Shown here one piece after another: positions 9,353-17,700 of a stretch of DNA of 38,573 nucleotides. The notes under the pieces are model-generated. The model was not told the origin of the DNA, searched no databases, and worked only from the letters and a program-made list of their open reading frames with translations. How positions within the stretch are numbered: position 1 is the stretch's first letter; every line of letters begins with the position of its first letter. The stretch is from Strigomonas culicis. Taxonomy: Eukaryota > Euglenozoa > Kinetoplastea > Trypanosomatida > Trypanosomatidae. The stretch is from NCBI GenBank assembly GCA_000482145.1, contig AUXH01000122.1, forward strand, positions 1 to 38,573, written 5' to 3'. Both the position numbers and the translations under genes were made by a program.

Positions 9353-10540
9353 CTACATCTCCTGCTCCACAACGGCGTACTCTTCCACGTAAGGGACCTC
9401 GGTGTAGCAGTTTTTGCTGCACGTAAACACAATCACGTTACTGAAGTGCACGTGCTCGTTCTGACGCTCCGTCATGCCCCGTGTTAGGAAATAGACCGCG
9501 GGGGCCGTCAGCTGCACCTCAAAGCGGCGCGGCGCCTGGCAGTGTGGACACGGCGGTGGATGCAGGGGCGTCGTCTCGGTGCGAAGCGGGTTGCCGTCGG
9601 GGCACCACCGCACGCACTGCGAGGGCACCAGCTCCATCTGCTCCATGTACTTGCGCACGTACTTTTCCTGCAACGTCTCGGTGTCCGTCTCGACGCACGT
9701 CGTGTCCAGCGCGGCGCCCTCGCCGTAGCGCCGCACGGCCTCCTCGGCGTCCTCCTCCACCGTCTTGGACTTGTGCGGCGGCTCCGCGGGCTCCTCGAAG
9801 AGGTCCAGAGGGAGCCCGTTCGTGTACGCGCGGCCCTTGATGGGGGCCGCCGTGCCGGTCCGCGCCAGGGGATACGTCCGCAGCCGCTCGACGGCCGCCT
9901 CGGCCGGGCTCGGCCCCGCCGTGCCTGCACAGGGCGGCGGGGCAGGGGCAGGGGCGGGGGTCTCGGACGGCTCTGCGTCGTCGCCCCAGTCGTCCGTCTC
10001 ATCGAACAAGAAGCCTCCGGATGTCTTGTTCTCTGCTTCCGCTGCGTCGTCCCTTGCCTTGCGCAGTCGCGCGATGGCGGCTTCTTGCTCTTGGTAGTAT
10101 GCCTCGCTAAAGTTCTGGCTGCGGAGCGCAAAGCAAAAGGGGGTCTTGGTGGGCATCTGCAGCAGCTTTTCCTCCTCCGTCATCCTCTTGGAGGGTGGCG
10201 GCCGGACTGTCGAGGGGCCCCCAGCGCCATCGGCCGCTGCGGCAGAGGGGGCGGACGGGGACGTGCAGCACGCGCCGGTGCACATCAGAATGTAGAGCAC
10301 CCGGTCGAAGACGTCCAGCGGGGCGTACAGCTGCGCGAGCAGGGAGACGTGCGCGGCGGAGCGACACTTGGGGCACCTGAAGTAGGAGCCAGCGGCACCG
10401 CCGCCGCCGCCACGCAGAGGCTCCTCTACGTGACGGAAGAGAAGCGCGGCGCCACCGAGCTTCGATGTGTAGGGGTCGTTCAGCACACTCTCATCCGCCG
10501 CACGGGCCTGTGGAGTGCCAAGCCAAACACCTTTGGACAT
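9353..10540 (-). CDS. PDCD2/TSR4-family protein
   Basis: In this 395-aa protein the N-terminal half carries a zinc-binding-type CPKC at 56-59, followed by LLAQLYAPLD and a Cys-rich strand (VLYILMC). This matches the N-terminal module of PDCD2, PDCD2L and yeast Tsr4. The C-terminal 100 residues are the PDCD2_C domain: CPHCQAPRRFEVQL at 331-344 and VFTCSKNCY near 371-379, ending in an acidic strand. Family members act as dedicated chaperones for ribosomal protein uS5 during 40S assembly, so a ribosome-biogenesis role is likely by family. The middle (about 95-280) is low complexity. The start ATG has an AG acceptor at 10562-10563, about 22 nt upstream. The C-terminal domain is clear; orthology to PDCD2 versus PDCD2L is not resolved. 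Confidence 0.88.
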   Translation of the reverse strand: MSKGVWLGTPQARAADESVLNDPYTSKLGGAALLFRHVEEPLRGGGGGAAGSYFRCPKCRSAAHVSLLAQLYAPLDVFDRVLYILMCTGACCTSPSAPSAAAADGAGGPSTVRPPPSKRMTEEEKLLQMPTKTPFCFALRSQNFSEAYYQEQEAAIARLRKARDDAAEAENKTSGGFLFDETDDWGDDAEPSETPAPAPAPPPCAGTAGPSPAEAAVERLRTYPLARTGTAAPIKGRAYTNGLPLDLFEEPAEPPHKSKTVEEDAEEAVRRYGEGAALDTTCVETDTETLQEKYVRKYMEQMELVPSQCVRWCPDGNPLRTETTPLHPPPCPHCQAPRRFEVQLTAPAVYFLTRGMTERQNEHVHFSNVIVFTCSKNCYTEVPYVEEYAVVEQEM

Positions 10541-10822
10541 TAAGGCAAAGGAAACAACTTGCTAGATGATAAAAAAGGGGGGGTCAAAAACGCGCATTCA
10601 GAAAGAAAGAAAATGAGACAAAGTAAGAGAGAGGGTTAAGGAGGGGAAATGTAGGGAGTGTTTGGCCCTAGTAAGAAAGGTCAGATGCATAAAAGGAAAA
10701 GCATATGCGAGCAGAGAGAGCAGTATATATTTGGTTACTATTACTGTTGCCTGTCTGCAGTGGGCATAATGGACCGTCTGCTGTTGGAAAACCGACAACA
10801 ACCACTGGTCGAACCGGCCCAG

Positions 10823-11470
10823 TTAAAAAAGAGATGACAGGGGAGTACTCAGCCAATCCGTGCCAAAAGCTTGCGATAAGTAGTAAGGCGAGTTGGCCGG
10901 ACAGAACGAGGTGACGTCCGCAACAGTGCACGAGTTCAACGGGAGTAGCTGACTGGACGCGGACACACCATCACCGGTGTAGACATTGCTATTCTCGATC
11001 TTCGTCTCGTGGAAGTCGGCGCATACGCGGTTCGTGCACTTCTTCCAAATACGCAGCGCCGCATTCTGCGCGCCGTATCGCGTCGTGGCGCTGCTGCCGT
11101 AGCACTGCGCGTCCAGGTCCGCGAGGGCTGCCGCTGTGTTGTCGCTACTGCTGGCCAAGATGCCAATGTCGAGGTCCGCGTCCCACAGCACCAGACGCCC
11201 GAGCCGCGTGCTGCCCAGCAGGGTGCCGTTCTGCAGCCAGTGCTCAATGTTGTGCGATGTTAACACCTCCTCCGTGCACGAGAGGGCGCTCTTAAAGGCA
11301 TGTTCGCGGTCGTAGTACACGTGCATGCAGAACGACACGGTGATGTAGGTCACGAAAGCGATGAGCAATACGACGCCAGCACGCGCCCACAAGAGCCCCG
11401 GGGGGTTCTCCACCTTGTGGTACTTACCACCACCGTGTTCGCCCGTCGGGCTATGCTGATGCGCGTCCAT
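10823..11470 (-). CDS. Short LicD-like type II membrane protein
   Basis: In this 215-aa protein a cytosolic N-terminus is followed by one transmembrane helix (about 30-48) and a lumenal domain. The segment GTLLGSTRLGRLVLWDADLD (82-101) matches the LicD/fukutin nucleotidyltransferase-fold signature: a glycine turn followed by W-D-x-D-x-D metal ligands. LicD-type enzymes transfer phosphocholine or related phospho-groups to glycans, so a Golgi glycan-modifying enzyme is plausible. The remaining domain is short, with several Cys residues that could form disulfides. It is shorter than usual LicD proteins, so activity is uncertain. The ATG lies 39 nt below a strong acceptor (CCTCTTCACAG). Confidence 0.78.
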   Translation of the reverse strand: MDAHQHSPTGEHGGGKYHKVENPPGLLWARAGVVLLIAFVTYITVSFCMHVYYDREHAFKSALSCTEEVLTSHNIEHWLQNGTLLGSTRLGRLVLWDADLDIGILASSSDNTAAALADLDAQCYGSSATTRYGAQNAALRIWKKCTNRVCADFHETKIENSNVYTGDGVSASSQLLPLNSCTVADVTSFCPANSPYYLSQAFGTDWLSTPLSSLF

Positions 11471-11509
11471 GCTCCGTTGATCCTGTTACTATATTAGTTC
11501 AACTGCTAT

Positions 11510-11541
11510 CTGTGAAGAGGGAAAAGGGGAAAATGTAAGAA
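11510..11541 (-). promoter_or_regulatory. Trans-splice acceptor of the LicD-like gene
   Basis: The minus strand reads a C/T-only stretch (TTTTCCCCTTTTCCCTCTT) directly into CACAG, with the AG at 11510-11511, 39 nt before the ATG. Among the acceptors in this window it is one of the cleanest. Confidence 0.65.
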
Positions 11542-11763
11542 AAAAGAACACCCTATATCAAGTAGTAGGCACTTCACACCATCAGCCGCCCTGAGTGTCA
11601 AGGGACAGTACGCGTCCATTCCGCCTAATTCATCGCAACAGTTCTGGTTCTTCTGATTTCTGTTCAAAGAAAAAAGTTGGACAAAAGAAAGTGTATACGA
11701 TAGCGATAATAAGGAACCCATAAAAGAAGAAGAACCAACAGTTTTGCTTCTATTTCATCGCTT

Positions 11764-11795
11764 TGTTTTGTTTGTTTGTTTGTTTGTTTGTTTAT
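11764..11795. repeat. GTTT tetranucleotide repeat
   Basis: About seven TTTG/GTTT units lie downstream of the aminopeptidase stop codon on the left flank. Confidence 0.8.
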
Positions 11796-11878
11796 TTGCT
11801 TTTAATGGTCCTTGTTGTTCTTCTTCCCCGTGGAGGTTAGGTCTATCTTGGGTGTGGGGCATCTGATCCCGCTACGAC

Positions 11879-14488
11879 TTAGAGCCGCGCTTCGAGCCAC
11901 TGCACCACGCGCGCCGCATCGCGCTGCGCCCAGTTCGCGTTGTTGAGGAGCCCCTCCACGCCCTGGTGAAAGCTCCGGCCGACGGACAGCTTGTCCTCCT
12001 CGCTGACCGTCGCCCAGAAGGCGTGGAGCGTGTCCGCGACCGTCACGTCTGCGCCGTACTCCACGAACTTGATCATGCGGCCGACGATGAAGCCGGGGAC
12101 CGTGTCGAGCAGGAAGCGCCAGCGCTTCGTGATCTCGTCGGCGTAGCTCTTCGCCGCCTTGGGGCGCGCGGCGACGGCGCCGAGCAGGTACATGGAGTCC
12201 TGCGAGCGGACCTTGTCGGAGAAGGCAAAGTCGAAGAGATCCGACACGGCGATCGAGGCCGGGCAGCCGAGTGCGAGGGCGCGGAGACAGCGCGCGCGCT
12301 CCACCGCGTCGGTGATGGTGGTGATCTGCTGCTGCACCGCCTCCACGGCCGGCAGCCCGCCCTCCCGCACGTAGAGAGAGACGACGGCCTGGTGCAGGTC
12401 CGCGGGCACCGGCGTGTGCTCCCGGGCGGCGTAGAGTGCCCGCGCCACCTCCATCGTCCGCTCGTCCCTCGCCGCCACCAGGCGGTTGAAGAGGAGCCCG
12501 CGCAGCTGCGTCACGTTCTGCGCCTCGCCGGGGACGAGCGTGTAGCCGACGCGGTCCATCGCCACTCGGTACAGCCTCTGGCAGAACACGTTGAGCGCGT
12601 CGACAGCCTTCTGCTCCCCGGACACGGACACGAGGCGCCGCGTGTTGGTCTCCAAGTCCGCGATGGCGGACCACACCGAGTAGTCATCCTCCCCCTCCGC
12701 GAAGTGCGTCAGCAGCTCGAGTGTCGCCGTGAGCGGCACGTACCCGGCGCGCGCAAAGGCGTGGTAGTCGCCGATGATCCCCAGGCGGTCGAGCGCCGTG
12801 AGCGCCTTGCCCTGGATGGCCGGGGCCAGCGCGCGCAGCAGCGCGTCGTCGTACTTGACGCGGCAGAAGGCGGTCTGCCGGCTGTTGACCTTCACCCACG
12901 CGGCGCCGGCCGCGGGGAGCGCAATCTCCGCCACACGGTCCGTGACCAGCGTCGCGGTCTCGCCGTTCGGCGTGCGGAGGAGGAGCGGGATCGTCCACAC
13001 GGTCTTGTCCTCGTCGCCGGAGGCCTCGCCGGTGGCGAGGAAGCGGTGCTGCGTCACGGTCAGGTGCGCCGCGCCCGGCTCGGCCGCCACGGAGAGGTAC
13101 GGGTACCCCTGCTCCGCCGTCCACTGCTTCATGATCGGCGCGAGGTCCTTGCCGGCCGCCCGGCCGAGGAAGTTCCACAGGTCGACCGTGTTGGCGTTGG
13201 CGTACTTGAAGTGGTCAATGTAGGCCGAAATGCCCTTCTCAAACGCGGCCTCGCCAATGTACTCGATGGCCATGCGGACGACGCAGCCACCTTTGCAGTA
13301 GCTGATCGCGTCGAAGATCTCGTCAATCTCCTGCGCGTTCTTCACATCCACCTCGACCGGGTGCGAGCTGCGCATCGCGTCCAGCTGGAAGGCCGAGCTG
13401 CCCTCTGTCTGCACAAACTGCGTGAACACATCCCACTCCGGGTACAGCTTGTGGATCGCCCAGTACTCCATGTACGTCGCGAAGGACTCGTTCAGCCACA
13501 GCTCCTTCCACCACTCCATCGTCACCAGGTTGCCGAACCACTGGTGCGCCAGCTCGTGCGCGACGACGATGGCCACATACTGTCGGTGCGAGGCGCTGGA
13601 GCTGTCGTCGCAGAGGAGCGCCGCCTCGCGGTACGTCACGAGGCCCCAGTTCTCCATCGCGCCCGCGGCGAAGTCCGGGATGGCCACCAGGTCCAGCTTG
13701 TGCAGGTCGTACCCGCGGTGGAAAAAGCTCTCGTACAGCGCGAGCACCTTCTGCGCCACGGCGAGCGCAAACTCTCCCTGGGCAGACTTGCCCAGCGGCG
13801 TGTAGACGGACACGAGCGTGTCGCGGTCCGGCGCGAAGGGCAGACGGACCGCCGCGCTGATCACGTCGAGCTCGCCGATCGTCCACGCGAGGAGGTACGT
13901 GGACATCTTCGGCGTCGGCGCAAACGTCCACGTCGTCGTGGCGCCGTCCGCGGAGGGCTTCGCGTCCACGACGTGCATGTTCGCGAGCGCACGCATGTGG
14001 GTCGGGGCGGTGAGCACCAGGTGGAACACCGCCTTATGCGCAGGCTCGTCCCAGCACGGGAGCGCGCGGCGCGCGTCCACCGCCTCAAACTGGGTCGTCC
14101 CCAGACAGATCTGACGCCCGTCGGCGGTCGTGTACTTGCTGCGGTAGAACCCCGACAGCGACTCGTTGATGACACCGCGGTACACGATGGTGAGGATGCC
14201 GTGGCCAGCGAAGGGGGTGGCCAGGGGCAGCGCCGCGGTCATGTTAGACTTGTCGTGCACGACCAGCTCAGGGGCGATGTGCTCCTCCTGCCCCCCTGCG
14301 GGCGCGAAGACGAGCTTCTCGAAGGTGAGCTCCACCACGTTCAGCTTGATCGTGCTTACAGGCGCACTGCTATTCAAGTGAATCGAAACCGTACCGGTGA
14401 AGGTAAAGTCATCAAAATTGGGCGTGATGTGGAGGTAGTAATCACTGGGAGACACCTCCGAGGGCAAAACGTTGCGTTCAGCCGACAT
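11879..14488 (-). CDS. M1-family zinc aminopeptidase (puromycin-sensitive type)
   Basis: This 869-aa protein has the full set of M1 metallopeptidase signatures. The exopeptidase motif GAMENWG is at 276-282. The zinc site HELAHQWFGN starts at 311 (H311, H315) with the third ligand E334 in WLNESF. The transition-state tyrosine is Y397 in AISYCKG. The N-terminal beta domain (about 10-200) and the C-terminal alpha-helical ERAP1_C-type domain (from about 510) are complete, and the length is normal for cytosolic puromycin-sensitive aminopeptidases. There is no signal peptide, so cytosolic peptide trimming is the likely role. The start ATG is 22 nt below a TTTTGACAG acceptor. Nothing appears broken. 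Confidence 0.95.
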   Translation of the reverse strand: MSAERNVLPSEVSPSDYYLHITPNFDDFTFTGTVSIHLNSSAPVSTIKLNVVELTFEKLVFAPAGGQEEHIAPELVVHDKSNMTAALPLATPFAGHGILTIVYRGVINESLSGFYRSKYTTADGRQICLGTTQFEAVDARRALPCWDEPAHKAVFHLVLTAPTHMRALANMHVVDAKPSADGATTTWTFAPTPKMSTYLLAWTIGELDVISAAVRLPFAPDRDTLVSVYTPLGKSAQGEFALAVAQKVLALYESFFHRGYDLHKLDLVAIPDFAAGAMENWGLVTYREAALLCDDSSSASHRQYVAIVVAHELAHQWFGNLVTMEWWKELWLNESFATYMEYWAIHKLYPEWDVFTQFVQTEGSSAFQLDAMRSSHPVEVDVKNAQEIDEIFDAISYCKGGCVVRMAIEYIGEAAFEKGISAYIDHFKYANANTVDLWNFLGRAAGKDLAPIMKQWTAEQGYPYLSVAAEPGAAHLTVTQHRFLATGEASGDEDKTVWTIPLLLRTPNGETATLVTDRVAEIALPAAGAAWVKVNSRQTAFCRVKYDDALLRALAPAIQGKALTALDRLGIIGDYHAFARAGYVPLTATLELLTHFAEGEDDYSVWSAIADLETNTRRLVSVSGEQKAVDALNVFCQRLYRVAMDRVGYTLVPGEAQNVTQLRGLLFNRLVAARDERTMEVARALYAAREHTPVPADLHQAVVSLYVREGGLPAVEAVQQQITTITDAVERARCLRALALGCPASIAVSDLFDFAFSDKVRSQDSMYLLGAVAARPKAAKSYADEITKRWRFLLDTVPGFIVGRMIKFVEYGADVTVADTLHAFWATVSEEDKLSVGRSFHQGVEGLLNNANWAQRDAARVVQWLEARL

Positions 14489-14798
14489 CGCTTTTCTCTT
14501 TTCCTCTTTCTGTCAAAAGAGAGGGAAAGAAAGAGAAAATGTAATAAATAATAATAGCAATAGCAAGAGTGAATGTGTTACTTGTGTTCATAGAATGGTG
14601 TCAGCCAAGAGAAAAGTTAGTGTATGGAGAGGGAGAGGAGGAGATGGGGGGGGGGGATTAATCGTGCCGCGGTGAAAAAAAAAGCAAGGATTCTTAAAGT
14701 GACGTTGTGTTGGGGATGTTTCAGTACAGTAAATGTATGCTTTGGGTGAACAGAAACTACGTGACGGTAATATACAAGAGAGAAAAAAAATAGCATTC
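14489..14798. other. Intergenic spacer
   Basis: The spacer holds the aminopeptidase splice signal at 14510-14540 and a G8 run near 14647-14655. I see no gene. Confidence 0.5.
14491..14540 (-). promoter_or_regulatory. Trans-splice acceptor inside a potential hairpin
   Basis: On the minus strand a pyrimidine tract (plus 14516-14539) ends in GACAG, with the AG at 14510-14511. The leader just after it (plus 14491-14509) is almost entirely purine and complementary to the tract, so tract and leader could fold back on each other around the acceptor. Confidence 0.6.
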
Positions 14799-17700
14799 TT
14801 ATGCTGTATCTTTAGGAATGACACCTTCAATTTTCTGCGCAAATACTTTGCGAAACGCTTTTACCTGACTCTCCTCCTCTCTTTCAACTTCCTTGTCCGG
14901 CGCGAAGGCGCGCTGCACGTGTTGCCGCACATAGCCAAGTGCTGGCCTGCGCGCCAGTAAGTCGAGTAGGGCATCGACGCATTCCTCAAACCGCATATTC
15001 GAGCAGCGGTCCGACAGAATCCCTCTGAACAGGAACGCCACCCGCTTATCCTGGGTCGAGCACAGGATGAACAAGGCCACTGCAGACACCCACCACAAGT
15101 CGCTCGCGCCACCACCTGGCGGCACGCGCGCCAGGGCACTGTCGAAGAAGACCTCCACCCATTTAGAGAGCTCCTGCCACACGGCAGGCGCCGGGCTGGG
15201 CTGTACCCCTGCCGCGGCCGCCGCCGCCTTCCGCAGGACGCGCCGGCACACGTCGGCGCGCGCGAGCAGCAGGTGCAGCACGGCGCGGAGCGACGGCGGC
15301 GAGGCGAAGTCCAGGTGGTTCAACGCCACGCACAGGCAGTTGTCCCACGACGTGAGCGCGGCCAGGAGCTGGTGCACCACGGCGAGGTGGAGGGAGACGT
15401 ACGGGGCCGAGCAGCGCACCTGCCCCAGCGCCAGCTGCATCTCCAGCACCTCCTCCACGCGGCGGTCGCGCTCCGCCTGCGTCCACGTGTCACCACGCGC
15501 GACCGCACTCGTGCGCAGAAGGAAATAGGCCTGCGAGCTCCACTTGAGCAGCTGCTCCTCCGACAGGCGGAGGTGGACGGCAAGGGAGGCGGTGTCGTCG
15601 GGGCCGCAGGACAGGACGGGCACCTCGGCGTTCCGGCAGAGCACGCCGATCAGCGCGCTCTGCGGGCTGCTCGTGCCGGCGAGCGCCATGAGACACCGCA
15701 GCAGGTGGTGCCCGAAGCGCTGCACGAGCAGTGAGTTTGGCTTTTCGATCAGACCGCCCCAGAGGCCCTCCAGCATTTTGGCGCACACACGCTCGCCGGG
15801 CGCAAAGCGGGTGAGGAGTAGCTCCGCCGCGTGTAACGCCTCTACGCATATAAACGTGGAGTTGGACTGGAGTGCGGCGGGGAACCGCTTCAGGAAGGAC
15901 GTCATCAGCGGCGCGCGGACCTCCGCAGTCTGATACATGGCGAGCATTGCGTAAGACTGGATGGCGACGGACCTGGAGAAGACATCCCCGGTGCTCAGTG
16001 TCTGTACAATGTGCAGCACGTCGGCACGCCAGTCGGCGCGCTGCAGTGTCTTGATCTGCTCCTGCTCCTGGTGCCCTCGCGGCGGTGGCGCCGCCAGCAC
16101 CGGCGTGGTGCATATCGGACCCAGCGCAGCGGCCGTCGCCAGTGCATCGTAGCAGACAGGCGCCCAGTGCGGCTCCGACGCTGCCGTTTCGGCTGCGCTG
16201 TCGCTCGCGCCGGGGACGCGCAGTGAGGGGTGAGCATATTGCGCAAACCACCGCGCGACCGCTTGTTGCGCCAAGGGCAGAAGCGGCGCTCCGCTGCGTG
16301 TGGTGGCGCTGAGCGACAAGGTGCGCGTTGTAATCAGCTGATTCAAGGAATTCAAAAAGGTGCGGACGAGGAATGGTGGCAGCACATGGATCTTCTGCAG
16401 ATTATTGAGTATGGACACCACCACCGCGCGCAGGACACTCAGATGAACGTCTTTGGATAAGCCGGCGTCTTTGGACCAGCGGAGCGGAGGGGACCAGGTC
16501 AGTCGGATGGGAGGGAAAAAGGCGCGGTCCGTGATCTCCGACAGCGTCTCAAAGTTGCCCGTGCAGCTGTCGTAGAGCGGGAAGCGAGAAACGTAAAGAC
16601 CGTCATAATGCACTTTGCTCTGGATGCCATTGTGGACGTCAGCAGCTAGGACCTGTGTGAAAAACATGCATAAGTGGTGAAGCAGAACCGGCTCGACCTC
16701 ATCGCTGCACTCCACTGACAAATACTTGGCGTACTTGCTAAAGAGCAACCGCATCGCGGTGTCCGACAGCGGAGACACGCGCGAATAGTAGAGCGTCAGA
16801 AAATCAAGGTCCCTCGCGCGCACACCCTCCATCCGATGCGACTGCAGCACGAGACGATCAACCACTTTGGGACAGCACGACAGAGTCATCCACACAGAGG
16901 CGTAAGTGAACGGGAACGCAGCATAGCTGAGCCCATCCAACAAATCCAGACACGCCTCGCACAACGCGTTCACGTTCGGCGCCTTCGTGTGGAGACACAA
17001 GTTCAGCAAGGTCAGGATGTGATCCTCCTCGACGGCTCTCTCTGGGCTGCCAGTGACATCGAGGTGGAGAGAGGCAAAGGCGTACATGCAAAGAAACCGA
17101 ACCGCGTCGTCCTCCACCTTCTCGTCGTCGTCAAAGTCGGCCTCTGGGTTGGCGCCCTCCCCCAGGCGGATCAGATGACACAGGTGATCAATCAGCACCG
17201 CCGGAGAGGACAGCTCAAGCGTGTCGCGGTTTTTGCCGATGAGATAGTGCTCTATGAAGAACTTGAGGTTGTCCCGCGTGACAAAGGGCACTGCACCATC
17301 CACACAGAAGAGCCTCGCTGCGTTGGTGGTAAAATGGCTCTTGTGTGCCCCCGTGCTGTCGATAGTGAGCACCTTTTCGATCTGCTCCCTTTCCATGCTG
17401 ACACTCGCTTGTACTGCATTCTCACACTCCAGGATAAGATCTGTCTCCTCGCTGTAAAGGGGGGCGGTCCGCGTCGTGTATGCCTCCAGCAAATTGTTCG
17501 TCAGCAACTTGTCATTCACGCAGGTGGACGTGTCGAAGGGAACAGGATCGAACAAGGAGTCCTCTGCTTCTTCCGTGACAAGCGTCAAGAACTCAATGAG
17601 GTAGCCTTCAACACGGGTCTGTAAGACACATTTCACCGCGCCAGGGATGAACGAAGGGTCAAGGGCCGCTGCGATAAAGAGATCAAAGCGACTGCCATTT

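Larger units (their letters stand above)
11471..11878. other. Intergenic spacer
   Basis: It contains the splice acceptor of the LicD-like gene at its left edge and a GTTT repeat at about 11764-11795. I see no gene. Confidence 0.5.

Noticed and set aside
11966..14551. Plus-strand open frame of 861 codons opposite the aminopeptidase gene
   Set aside because: It mirrors a GC-rich, strongly codon-biased gene with all M1 motifs on the minus strand. Its own peptide is Arg/His/Val-rich with no domain, and it runs against the gene direction of the whole window.
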